NCBI GenBank assembly: GCA_005406025.1
Contig: BGZK01000895.1
Location: 1-64,000 of the forward strand
Reading direction: 5' to 3'
Length of the DNA stretch: 64,000 nt
DNA from: Eumeta japonica
Lineage: Eukaryota > Arthropoda > Insecta > Lepidoptera > Psychidae
Shown here: positions 35,867 to 47,997 of the stretch, in pieces
How positions within the stretch are numbered: the first letter of the stretch is position 1
Layout: every line of letters begins with the position of its first letter
The notes under the pieces: model-generated
The model's database searches: none
What the model saw: only the letters and a program-made list of their open reading frames with translations
What the model was told of the DNA's origin: nothing
Translations under genes and position numbers: made by a program

Positions 35867-36144
35867 TTTTTTTTGAAACGTAAATAATGCACAGTAATCT
35901 CAACGAATTTCATTCAATATTTTAGAGAAAATAGTCGTTTCTTATAAAATATTTAGTTAATTATTAATTATATAACAACAAATACTAAATAAAAAATTTT
36001 AATAGAGAAGTCGCACGGAGCGGCGTAACGCTTTTTCGTTATATTTCGATTTCTACCAGTCAACTTCTTCCTCAAGCCGCGTTAAAAAACTTCGTCCCAA
36101 CTAATTTCTTGTTTAGAAGGCCTCCTTTGATTACTAATTCTATT

Positions 36145-36316
36145 TTATTTTTGTTGTTTAATTTTGTCAATAAATTATTCTTTATTATTTAGTGTTAAAA
36201 TGCAACTATCTGCCCATTACTGTTCATGAAGTACATCCCATTGACAGACAGAGGGACAGCGGAGGCTTAGTAATAGTCCCGTCGAAATCTTTTGGCTACG
36301 CAACCCTAAAAAATAA
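36145..36316 (-). repeat. Dispersed GGGTTCCG-type repeat, copy A
   Basis: On the minus strand it starts TTTTTAGGGTTGCGTAGCC, has TCTGTCTGTCAATGG in the middle and TTCATGAACAGTAATGGGCA after it, matching the order of blocks in the copy at 53.6 kb and in the common lepidopteran repeat. Non-coding. Confidence 0.6.
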
Positions 36317-39300
36317 ATTTCGTGTGTTTGGACTCCTTGTCACTATTTAATCTTAATTTGTTCAGTTCGTACTCAACATCGAACGGCCGCCAATTTATTA
36401 TTTCTATTTTTATGACATCTATAAATGTTGTTTCAAAAATATTATTCGGTACAATTCTCACGGCATTACACACAAAAATAAAATATCAGAAAAACTTTTT
36501 TAACACATTGGGATAAGCGGCGAGACTTCAAGATTAATTCTTTTTTTCTCTCTAAAATATATCGTATGAATAAAACATTTTGTATTTTTTCCTCGGCAAT
36601 CTTCGTAATCTGCCATTCGTTTTTCATGAAATATATTCTTCAATTTGCTTTTGTTCGGTGACTATCGATTATTTATTTATATGTAAGGGCTGTAAGTAAG
36701 AATAAAATGAGAGTAACATAATTTTGCAAGGATAAAATTGGTAATATAATTTTGTTAGCGAAACTGTTAAATAATTTACAGTATCATAATAAAAAAATAA
36801 CCGGTTCATATAATTTAGCGAATAAGTTTTACATTTCGAGTTTCTGGAATCTCAATTACTTGTAATAAGGGAACCTTGTCCAGTTTGAAACAAGGTAAAA
36901 CATTTTTGCAATAATGTACCACAAGTAACGAATTGTTTGTTATAAATGTTTATTGAAAAATTAATTAGTGTCTTGGGTTAACAAATTACGGCTTAATGGC
37001 TTAATAAAACTTAGATTTACTGAAAATTAGACATAAATCAATCGATTTTGAAAAATTTCATATTTTTTAATATTTTTTCCTTATTATTTAAATAATTTAT
37101 AATCTATTAAACCAATTAATTTTAAAATCCAATCATCTCTAGTTCTAACAAAATTACGTTACGTGATCGATTTCGGTTCATTTTTATGAGAGATATCATA
37201 AAGGAATAATTATCAAAAGGTGTTCTTTCGTAATAGTGTTTAGATTTTATAGAAAACAAGGAGGCAAGATGAAAAGACAGCTGTTATTCAGTAGTAAGTC
37301 ATAAAAAGTGTTAGACTTTAAAACATTCTATGTTACTTTTGAAATATTTGATGTCAGGAGATTTTCAAAAATAGCCCTTTGTTTTTTACAAACCTGGAAA
37401 CGTAGTAGTAGCTTCCTTGAGGTTAGAGGTGACCATGGAAGACAATGACAACTTAATCTCTAATGGCACACTTGCTTGTCTTTCCCTTAAAAAACCTTTA
37501 TACAAAAAAAGCTGAAAACTATGTACCTCTCCGGCTTTACAATAAAGCAATTATTATCAATTAACCTACAGTGAAAAATAATGACTATTCTAATTTATAT
37601 GTGTAGCATAAAACCATTTTTAACGTCAAAAGAAAAAACAACTATTTAAAATAAAAATTTTGAGTTTTACAGATTTGTAAAATGAAAACTAAAACCTCGT
37701 TCCGGATCAAAAGCTTTTGGTACGTTATTTGTTTTCCGACCGGCGGTCACGAAACATCTAGGTCATGCTTCGGCTTCAACTTTGACACGGTGCCAACTAG
37801 TGCGATGCGTTCACACTGGATTAAACATACAGGCGCGCTGTGTCAAAATAACGCAAGCCAAGATTCTAATAAATGTGTTGATCGTTTTGGGTTTGCGACT
37901 AGTGAAATATTCATGGCGCCATATTTTAATTTGAACAAAGACCAAAAATAAGCATTTTTCAATCGTTGGACGTTGAGATTGAACAGGGCAAATTGAGGAA
38001 AGCTCGTAGCTCTCTCGCTAGGTCGTTATGAGCTTTTCTCAAAGTTTACAACTACATGTGGCCTTGGTCTTACCAAGCCACTAACGGATATCTTGTGATA
38101 TAAAGCGTTGACAGGGTTGAAAAGCATAGAAGATGGCACTTTCTTCACTAGTAAATCACATGTATTTATTGGATAAAATCATGTATACTCTTTGCTCTAG
38201 CAATTTGAGAATGTTCAAATTGTCAATCGCATTATGCAAGGTAATAAAAAATTTAATTAAATGAAATAGGTTGTATTTTGTCAGTATTACTTCATTTATT
38301 CTTTTCAAAAGACCAATCTACTTCAGTTTGTTCTACTCTCTTCACCTTAGCTCTTTCAAACTTCACAATACTCATACATTACTGTTCTTACTTCTATAAT
38401 TCAAGTGCGCTTCATACATTACGCACAAATCGTATCCTTATTCTTCTACATGAATTCCATGGACCTATTTCTTTTACTATATCAAGTACATTTATATGTA
38501 TAATAACTGGATCTCAATTAGACATAGCTAAACAAAGCCTTCCACAAAATACTTTTGCTCTTCCTATCAACCATAACAATTCACTCGTGTAACATCCTCT
38601 ACTTAGTTAAGATGCCATATTCCTCGTACTGTGACCATTGTTTTACTCTTTTTTCTAATCTCTCACATATCCTATTATGATATGTGAGAGAATTCATTGA
38701 ACACTTTTATTTCTTACAAAAACCATGACATTGAATTTGGTGTTTCTTATGTGCTACCTTATGTGGTGTCTATTCAGCAACTTTCTATTTCAGCGTCTCT
38801 ATAGAATTGACTTCAGCTTAGTTATTCCTCGAATATGTTGACTACGTTTATATAAACTTATCTTTATTTTAAATTTAAAAAAAGGCTTTGGATTTTATTG
38901 TACTTTTACATAACAATTAGTTTTATTTATGATAGCTTTTTAATACAAGAAACAAAAATTTAGTAAAATATGTCATTAATTACGTTAAATTTGTTTTTAA
39001 TATTTAAGGTCTGTTTCATAAGATAATCGTAAACAAAGAAGAAAGTCACTTAAGCTGGAAAGACTGAGTATGAGGTAAACAAATCCGTATAACACATCTC
39101 AGAGTGACTCTGCTTATTTATATATTAGGCTTTGTGAAAGCTCAAACAAAACAAACAGGTTCTCACTAGATGAACTTACGACTACCGCAGAAAAGATCCT
39201 GCAAACACGGTCCGCCTGCATAATTATAGCTTTATCTAACATAAGTGGTCATAAATCCTAGCATTCGCTCACACCAAGTCCTCGCACTCATTAAGTTCAA

Positions 39301-39635
39301 TCTGACCTGCCAAAGCTCATCGGGCTTATGTTAGCCGGGGGAAGAATAGCGATGCCACCTTCGACGCGATGATTAGATCAGTCCCTCGATGCAATAATAT
39401 TATCCAGTTATTAGATCTACCACGTTTGTAAGTACGGTCTTTACGCCACACGACGGCATAAAGACCGTAAAATCGACGATGTAAAGGTGCACCGAACATG
39501 GAATTGACTATATAACTTATGTAGCCTGTATATACGAACAAGTAAAGTTCAGTAAAGAGAAGCTAATTAGGTAGTGCCAACTTTGACGATTGCACAGATT
39601 GCTGTATAAACAGCACATAAATTGAGACTAAATAT
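36317..39635. other. Gene-free stretch with two hairpins
   Basis: No gene recognised. Perfect 13-bp stem TCTCTCACATATC (38659-38671) with 38679-38691. A 15-bp stem with one mismatch, TACGGTCTTTACGCC (39433-39447), pairs with 39455-39469. Plus frames at 37682-37951 (89 residues, true ATG) and 38278-38592 (104 residues, TTG) match nothing I know. The segment at 39020-39560 is less AT-rich. Confidence 0.45.
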
Positions 39636-39692
39636 AATTTTATTTTACCTCGTTTTGGTCGTAATAATACCAAAATGAGGTTAAATGAAATT
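39636..39692. ncRNA. Pre-miRNA-like hairpin candidate
   Basis: Arms 39636-39659 and 39669-39692 pair along 24 positions: 21 Watson-Crick pairs, two that would be G:U in RNA and one U:U mismatch, with a 9-base loop. It is shorter than most pre-miRNAs and no known mature miRNA is recognised, so it may be only a small foldback repeat. Confidence 0.25.
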
Positions 39693-40012
39693 TTCATAAA
39701 CCTGTTCAACAATTATATGTTGCAAGATTGTTGGAAAAAACATCAAATTTAAATCTCCTTCATCGTCAGAATAAATTGGACGAATATGCTTAGAAACTTC
39801 AATTGTAGCTCAAAACGTAATCAAATTATATATGTCGTCTTGCGAGCGTCGTGAGACAAAATGTTTCATATACATGACATTCCAAAATAACATAATTTAT
39901 CTAGATCACTTTACTATTAATCCACAAGATTTTATTTCAAAACAAAACTAGTGTTTCATACAGTAGTTTTGTTTTGAAATATAAATATAAAACAAATAGG
40001 AAACTGAACCTT

Positions 40013-40320
40013 TTGGGGTTTCGCATCTCCTAATGAAAAAAAAGCCCTTAACCCTTATTCGATGACTCGCGTGTGTGTCTGTCTATCTGTATGTCACGGC
40101 CAATTTGCCTCGCAACTATTGGGACGATTTAGTTGATATTTCATACACATGTATATGTCTGTAAACCAAAAATGATCATATAACACAAAATGGATATTAA
40201 ATACGAGAGTCACTTTTAGGGGGTAAATTATGATATTAAAAAAAAGTTTTATAAACTTTGTCATATGACACATCAAATGAAAGCACTTATTGTGAGGGTC
40301 TAGAATGCACATATTTTATA
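40013..40320 (+). repeat. Dispersed GGGTTCCG-type repeat, copy B
   Basis: It starts TTTTGGGGTTTCGCATCTC, then an AAAAAAGCCCTTAACCCTT block, GTGTGTGTCTGTCTATCTG, CACGGCCAATTTGCC and TTGGGACGATTTAGTTGA, the block order of a widespread lepidopteran repeat. Non-coding; the minus frame at 40094-40312 is a shadow. Confidence 0.55.
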
Positions 40321-42698
40321 AAATTCCAAAGTAAATATTTTAAGGCTAATTTAAAAAATAGACAAAAAAATGAAGATTCCTTCACTTATCTCCGAAACTA
40401 TAGCGCCTAAAATTTTGAAAAGAATACAGAAAATAGTTCTTTTTTATATATTAACGTAAAATTTATAATAATTCTCTAGGTTACTTCGTTTACGTTCCCA
40501 TAGTTTAGATTAACATTTTCATTGTCCTTTAATCCTCGTTTGATTTACCTGTTATATGTCATCTTATAACCTTTTAAATAATTTTTATATTAAATTACAT
40601 ATTATATTAAAAGCTATAGATATTCTTTTTTCATTAGAAAACTGCCTCAGAATCAAATGTTGTAAACTAACCTCCACTTCTGAGGATGCTATAACTTGTG
40701 AATCGACACCTGTTAAATATTGATTAATGTGTATGAATGGTTTGTTATTAAGCAGGTGATATATGGAAATTTTGTGTTGAGAAATGTTTCGAAAAAATTA
40801 CCATTTTTGTTATAATTGGTGGGATGGGGCCACAATATGCCTCGGGGAAAACATTTATAAATTGGAATATTAAAAAGCGAGGACTTTTGTTTCTGAAATT
40901 TGTTTATTTTTATATCACATTCCTCGACACCTATTTTCGAGTATCGCCTATTATATTATCACTGTAAAGTAATTATTGGAACAAACCGAACAAGGGAACG
41001 TATCATCTTAAAGGCGGAATTAAATAATATTTCAAAGGCCACTATAAAATAAAACCACACACCCTGAATCTCTTATTTGTTTTGTATGTATATAAATACA
41101 ATTATTTGACTTTTATTTTCTTCTTGCGTTGTTTAAAAATAGCACATCAAAATGATAATTTATTAATCATTGAAAAGGTTAATCTCTAATGTTTTAAATG
41201 TATTTAAGTAGAAACCATTTTTTCAAATAACTACCATAAATATTCATTCTTGCTTATTATATATAAAAGAAAATAATACGTATTTAAATATTTGATGTGT
41301 ATTTTAAGTACAAGCTTTACAAGCTTCAAGCTGCAAATCTAAAAAAACCCTTTCCTGAATACTCCAGAAACAATCTCGCGTACGAGCAAAACACAGTAAA
41401 ATGGTTCTATTTTTCACTTACTTGGATGTGCAAATTCTAAAAATTTGCATATAGATGGGAGCGTTTTGATACCGTACAAGGTTGTCGTGGGGCGGCTTAC
41501 AAGCGAGGATTTGTTATTTTAGGATGATATGAAGTCACGCAGATGTGCAGGCGGGCGCGTCTGCCCGTTTACCTGTTTGAGATCGCTCCTCTTGATGTGT
41601 GCTCGTGGTTGTACCAAGAATTACAATCGGCAGGTTCACATGACACTAAGAATATTAAATATTTTTTTCTGTTTCTGACACGAGAACAACTGAATCCGAA
41701 TCAAAAAATTATTAGAATAAAAATAATTGAGGAAAAACAGCGTATAATTTCAATAATCACATCTACGGTCATAAAGAGAATAATAAAATAACATTTGTGT
41801 ATATAAACATTGGATAGTGGTCAGTTTTTTAATTGAATAAAATAGCTTATATTTATATTGTTAAATATGTTTATTTTAATATAAAGGCATGTAAAATTCG
41901 TTATATTTACTTTAAAAAAAAATCCTTTTTAAAAACGTTGAATTTCTGCAACCTATTAATTGTATATTCTTAAAAATTTGTAAAGGATATTTTTTTTAAG
42001 CATAAGTCACATCCTAGTTCTATGCTTTCTGTGTTTTTTTCTTCTATACTTCTTATATAAGGGTCTCCAAGGGCGACAGAATAATCTAACGTTACTTTAT
42101 TTAGAGAAACTAAATAAGAGAAAATACTTCATGTTATTACTTTAATGAAAATTTTAAGATGATTGATTTTATCGACAAAGTCAGATGAAGCTCAAAACCA
42201 ACACCGTAAAAGTTTCAAGGTGAGAAATACTCGTCGAAAATCAAATCAAATGGTAGGGCATGTCCAATACTGAAACATCTTATTGTAGAAAAAGCTCAAC
42301 TTTTTGAAGACGAAAAATGCAGAAGTTGCTATACTGCAAATCGGTGGACCAGCAAGTCTACAATAATACTAAGAGAGGAACTAGCCAACAAAAGAAGCAG
42401 GAGTAGATCGTCTTAATGTCATAAAATTAGGAAAAGCGACCCAACAGAAAGTGATAATGGGCAGAGAATCGGAAATTATATAAAAAAACAAATACTTTAT
42501 GTTTTCATACAATTAATGATTGTTCTTCGAAGATTCACCACCTTACGTAATATAACTTGTCGCTAGAAAATAAAATGGTAGTCGGGTAGGCCCCGTCCGC
42601 CTTAAATACATCACCGAAGATGAATGAGCCGGAATCCGTCCGATTGTGCGGCGCGCCCGAGCGCCCGAGCGCTGACTGCGGCTGAAGGCAGCTCTGTA
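40321..42698. other. Gene-free AT-rich stretch
   Basis: Nothing recognised apart from a small GC patch (41460-41600, crossed by an unsupported 82-residue frame) and a CpG-rich patch at 42585-42690 just before the next repeat copy. Confidence 0.5.
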
Positions 42699-42885
42699 GT
42701 TTTTAGGGTTCCGCAGCAGAGTGTGTCAACGGGACCCTTTTAATAAACGTCCGCCGTTCACCTGTCCGTATGTATGTTTAGCTGTCAGCGAGCTTTATCT
42801 GATGAATTATAATAGGTGGACAGTAGAATTTTTCATAGAGTGCATTTATATTGTCGCTATAATAACGAACAATAAAAATGAAATT
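42699..42885 (+). repeat. Dispersed GGGTTCCG-type repeat, copy C
   Basis: GTTTTTAGGGTTCCGCAGC at 42699, then CGGGACCC, CTGTCCGTATGTATG, CTTTATCTGATGAATTATAA and GTCGCTATAATAACGA, in the same block order as copies A and E. Confidence 0.6.
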
Positions 42886-43079
42886 TACTAAAATTACTTT
42901 TTTTTCGTTATTTTTTTTAAAGTAACTTTTAAAACTATAAAAATAAAATTTGCTTAGTCACTATTCTAAAAGCGCTGGTAGTCTATTATAAAATTGTAAA
43001 TATTAACCAGGATTCTTATAAATATGCATATATAATTTAAACGCAGTCGAAAGATATTTTGCAAACGTGATCTACCGAC

Positions 43080-43640
43080 CGGCTGGCGAACCGGTCACTC
43101 TGACGCGGGAATAGAAATGCTCTTCGGAGCTCTGCCCGACGGGGTTCAAAGCAATGGAAAACCCGGTACTTTTAATAGAACTCCGTTTAATTTTAAACGC
43201 AGTAAGCTAACCTCCGACCCCAGATATATATATTTGTTTCGTTGGAAAAAACATACTCTCCGGCCGGAGACGCTCGCACGCGACTTCGGGCGACCCGGCC
43301 GAAACGTTTCGTCACTCGGTCGACATCCGTCGGGCGGCTCCGACATCGGCGCGAGGCGGGCTCTCTTCGGCCGAGGCTGCGCGGGCATGCGCACTGCGGG
43401 CCGCGCTGTCCGGCAGTGGCCCGCGCGTCGCCGGCCCGTCGCACGCCGACCCGGTCGTCCCCGACCCGACGACGCACGCAGCGCTATCCATCGACCCCGA
43501 GCACATCCCTGACCGACACCCCCACGTCGTCGTGCACCTCTCGGCCGAAGCGAACGATCCTCGGACAGCCGCCGTGCCGTCGGCTGTCGGTGGCCGGGAT
43601 GCGGCGCTCCGAGATTTTCGGCGGCCGCTGTTAGGATATT
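43080..43640. promoter_or_regulatory. Largest CpG island of the window
   Basis: About 550 bases of dense CG dinucleotides, most extreme at 43255-43630, in DNA that is otherwise about two-thirds A/T. Several overlapping frames of 64-131 residues on both strands are arginine/proline/serine-rich, conflict with each other and look compositional. A CpG-rich block of this size with a splice-donor-like site just downstream suggests a promoter and 5' UTR. This is inference. Confidence 0.45.
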
Positions 43641-43641
43641 C

Positions 43642-43736
43642 AGTGGAGTGCCGATTTGTGCGACAGTGTTTGGTGCATTTAGTGTTTAAAGTAGAGATAT
43701 GACACTACGGATGACGTTCGTGCCGAACATTTGACG
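43642..43736 (+). other. Candidate non-coding first exon with uORF
   Basis: A TCAGT arthropod initiator-like word (43640-43644) could mark the start. About 95 bases later ACG|GTGAGT gives a strong donor, with GT at 43737-43738. Between them an ATG at 43700 opens a frame of eleven codons ending in TGA just before the donor, so any host ORF would have to start in a later exon outside what I can see. No RNA evidence. Confidence 0.3.
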
Positions 43737-43738
43737 GT

Positions 43739-46700
43739 GAGTTGTCTATGATAATGAAAGGCATTCGAATTAATTATTCATTTGATTATTGACGAACAAA
43801 AAAAAGAAGAAGGGAAAGTAGGAGTCGGATTTCACGAGAAATAATTCAAGACGAGCCATTAGTCGGCCGTCTGGGCGAATGGGTCGTCCCTCGTCACGGC
43901 ACCTTTCGTCCTTTCGCACGACATATAAATCACAGATAACGAAGCTGCGAAAGTATTTTCTAAGGAACGATAGGCGTCGGATGGTGTAGTCGTTTGTCTA
44001 ACGAGTCAGTGCACTCGTGCTTGTAGGAAAAACACAAGGTAAAAATGTGCATGATTATCGAAAAATTATAATAAAATAACTTTTACATAACCAAACGCAG
44101 GGACACATTCAAATAATAAAAACTTCAATGCAAACAATTAATTATTTTGATTTTTTTTTTATTTTAATGGTCTAGTCTAAGTAAGAGTTAATTAATTTCC
44201 TGCAACGTTAGCGGTATTTGTAATAGTGACTTTATTTATCTATTTTATGATAATGGTGTTGATATTTTAAACATATATGTCTCTAACAATAACAATTTTA
44301 AGTTATTAACTATAAAGGTGTAAGAAAATTGTGTGAGTAGTGATTTAATATAGTTTAATTCATTTGACGATATGGTATACACCATTAGTTCTAAGTAAGT
44401 AACGTTGATTTTAATTACTTACTTTAAAATCGTTCACACAGATCGGTTCCAGCGAAATAAATAAAACAATCGATCCTAGTGCTACACCAAAATCATCCCC
44501 AAATATACGAGTGTAACATAATATTTCAACCATGCTCAGATTGCTATTTTTAGTAATTAGCTATTATTGTTTCTATATTTTACTGCATTTAATGTGGACA
44601 ATCTAAGTTATATCATATTACATTTTTTTCGCTGGAATGCTGAGCCATACTCTCGCACACGCTTTAATTTAAAATTTAGAGAATTGAACCATAACCTCCC
44701 CTCCCCCCATGCCTCTGGGCCGGAACCATCGGCTTAATGTGCCCTTCGAGGTACGGAACGTGTGGGTTGAGTTAATTTAAGCACTCATTGGTTAACTCAT
44801 CCGTAGTTAGGATCAAAGGCGGCGCTTTTAATCGATGAGCCACTAACCGCCCACCTGGGTGGCCAGAATACACAATACCCATGTGCTTCTTCTTGTATAA
44901 TCCCTATAATATAGGGATTATATTAGAATCCACGGGATTTCGTCTAAAATGAGGTCATTAGACCGTATAGACTACACGTTGGTCTAGTATGATGTTGTTG
45001 TGATATTTAAGTTTCCTAGAAGAGTCTGGGGACCTTTCTTCACCGCTTAGTTTTCATCACTCTATTTTCATTCATTGTTCAGGCAAATTAATAATCATAT
45101 TTTTTTCAGACTTTTTGGAAGGTACCAGTTATGATATATTAGTTCTACACATGAGTTATAAACACACTAATAAGTGTAGGTCACCAGGGCTCGTGAGATG
45201 GGTAGCATCTAACCATTAGACTATTTAAAATTTCGTATAAAATTGATAATTGGATTTATAAAATCCACCGATTCTAATCAGTTCCAAAACAAAAACGAAA
45301 AACTACCAACCAATCATAACTTATGAAGTGTTAACGATAAATAATAATTGCTTTTATACAAGATGGACGGCGTATGTAGAAATTAAATAATTTACCAATT
45401 TACTAACAGAAAATATATACTTATGGAAAACTTGCCCAGATGCAAGAAAGGCCAAATAACAAATTGCTGTTATTTACCAGGATCGACGAACGTCACAAAG
45501 ATCTCAAACATGAATTAATAGCATCCATCGTAAGAAGCAACACAATAATACTGACAAGTACATTACAAGAATTCATCCCGGATGGAGAGAATCAGAAAAG
45601 AAATTTCCGACTGACATACCGAGAACGCCTATCTACGGAGCGGATGTACGGCGGATGGACTCGACGCACTTTGCACACCAGCACTAATTGGCGAACCCTA
45701 CGGGTACACATTAGCGTACTCGCATGTTATCTTTGTATAGAGTATAGTTATAGGTGACTTCGGCTCGAGGGAACTTCGAAAAAGGGAAACACTAATAAAG
45801 ATTTAGCCACCGATTCAAAGAATACAAATCGTATATAAATTAACTGGCGATTAAGTTGTTTCACAATTTGATATTGTGCTGCCATTTTCTGCCGCTCGGA
45901 CGGCTCGGGATCGACGGCCTTTGAGTAAACAAAGGTTAAAAATCATGAGTCGAGACAAAAAACCCTACAGAAACAACGGCCGTGCCCATTAAGAGAACGA
46001 GAAAATGTTTTTCCCGACTGATAAAAACGGAATAGCCGAGAGTAAAACGTAAACTTGCCAAAGTAATAAATGTCCTTGTTTACACGAGCGCCGGGCCGAA
46101 AAGCGAAATATCTCCGATAATTTTAAAAGCTGAAATCACAGGGTCGAGGTGTCGGCGATGTCTCCTCGATGTCGCTGTCGAATGACGTTGGCGAGGTGAA
46201 ACGAACGGCTCTGAACTAAACAAAGTTTGCTTGCACGCTTTCATACGATGTAAAGTTAAGTACTTGTCGATGAGACGTAGTACAATTGAAAACGATCATA
46301 AGCTAGTCCTATGCCGGTTCAAGTGTAAGAAATATAACGTGGTGTGTATTGCATTTATGAGGTACTTTTTTGTCCAAATACATGTGATGAAATAATTGTC
46401 GTTGGGATTTAATACAAGAACGAGTGCTTGTAGTATTTATAAAAAAAGACCCAAGTCTATAAGGTATATCGTTAGCAAAAATGTGTCTACTAAATTATAG
46501 TATAAAATTATTATAGTACGTCAGGAAGTACTGTGACATGTGCTTTTCAATAGAATATGCATGTAGTAAATGAAGCATATTAATAATTGGTTACTGATGT
46601 ACATTGCTTGGAAGAAGATGTGTCTTTTCCGTACTTTTAAGAATATTATAATGCTTTACGTCATATGAGAGGCCTCAGTCGAACAGTTGTAAAATTGAAG

Positions 46701-47990
46701 TCAAGATGTACTAGGATTTCATGAATACCGGCGATATAATGTAAAGGATAAAATTAGTAACAGAAATGATGTACATGTTTTGAATTATTGTGGCTCTACC
46801 TAGTTTGCTCTTTTATTTCGAATCAGAAGATTAGATTGCCAATCACAGGCGAATTAATCAATAAGTTTTTAGCTAAAATCGAATGAAGCCACTCGTTCCA
46901 TAATTCGGTGGGCACTTCAAGTCATCCGTTCCGGACTTTGTCATATAATTGAAGATGAAGCTAATTTAACAATACTGATCCCACAAAAGGCTATCTGTCC
47001 TTGTATAGGATTAGTAGTATGTAGGTTCAAATCTCTTTCTAATAAAACTTCCACTGTATTATATTTATGTGAAATAGAGGACCGTTGAAGAATAATAACC
47101 TAGTCACTGAGTGACAAGAACCCAGCACAGATAATAACAAATGCATTAAACAACGAGAGTAAATTGATTTTTTTGACAAGATGATAAAAAATTGATGTTC
47201 AGATATTCATTTCTTTTTGAAATCTGTTTATTTGAAAATATTATTCGACTAAATCCAGTTTGCACTTCGAACACATCAACACCAACTCTAAGCTAAAATC
47301 AATAAAACATACCCCTGAAACAAGCTCGGCCGAATGATCGCGCCGTATGCTAATTCGGCCCGATAGTTTCGTGAGCACATAAAAATTTAACTTTGTTATT
47401 CAGATTCATTTATATTCCGTTATTTATTCGCTCGCTCCACTTTCCTGATCGGTTTGGCCACATAATTTATTCGTGGAGCCTGATACTTGAAACACGAATG
47501 GAACTTTTAGGAAATCAACTTCTCGGATTTTCGCTGCTGAACATAAACTTCTTAATAAATAGAAATTACAGTTTGATCGCCACACTGGGCGAACGCATAC
47601 GACTGCATTATTAAATATTTGCAACTAAAATTCTGCCGACTTTAGACTATTATTGAAGATTCAAAGTCTGATTTCATATAATAGCGTCTGCTTTAAGGCA
47701 AAAATCTGCTGTGGGAATAGAACAGAGTCTCTCATCTGATCGAAAGCGAGTCAGAGAACTAAACACATATTTGAGGGTTTTGGGAAAACTTTTCCGACAA
47801 GCAGATTCTATCGTGACGTTTAGTTTCTGAATTAACGCAAATGTTAATTTATATTTCAGTTCGCACATGATTTAAATATTCATACAGCAATGCATACTAA
47901 TCTGTATCAATACTTTTAACTTTTAAGTTGAATAACTTTAATGAGTATTCGTAGACGTATTAGAAACCTGTAGATATATACCTACGAAGG
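43739..47990. other. Gene-free stretch, possibly intron 1 of the candidate transcript
   Basis: No exon recognised. Contents: a perfect 12-bp stem 44896-44907 / 44911-44922; a tRNA-like A box on the minus strand at 45213-45223; an unrecognised 105-residue plus frame at 45440-45757; a GC islet at 45890-46210; and a moderately GC islet at 47320-47600. The remainder is AT-rich. Confidence 0.45.
45190..45227 (-). repeat. tRNA-like A box (possible SINE fragment)
   Basis: The minus strand reads TAGTCTAATGG (45223-45213), which fits the pol III A-box consensus TRGYNNARNGG, followed by TTAGATGCTACCCATC as in a tRNA D arm. No B box follows at tRNA distance, so this is not an intact tRNA. Confidence 0.3.
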
Positions 47991-47997
47991 CTGTTAT

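Noticed and set aside
35830..35875. Rho-independent terminator (perfect hairpin plus T run)
   Set aside because: The window is clearly eukaryotic with no operon nearby, so a terminator reading is not meaningful. Kept only as a foldback.
37682..37951. 89-residue ATG frame
   Set aside because: Composition is plausible but no domain, splice context or homology was recognised. Left unannotated.
38278..38592. 104-residue plus frame
   Set aside because: Starts at TTG, is rich in S/L/F/I as AT-rich DNA gives by chance, and matches nothing.
43117..43634. Plus and minus frames of 64-131 residues as genes
   Set aside because: They overlap on both strands in a CpG island and are arginine/proline-rich without any domain, as expected from base composition.
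45190..45227. Intact tRNA gene
   Set aside because: A box present but no B box or acceptor pairing at the right distance.
45440..45757. 105-residue plus frame as retroelement ORF1
   Set aside because: The first 35 residues faintly resemble a coiled-coil ORF1, but nothing further supports it.
46981..47040. tRNA B box GGTTCAAATCT at about 47024
   Set aside because: Differs from the consensus and has no A box or cloverleaf upstream.
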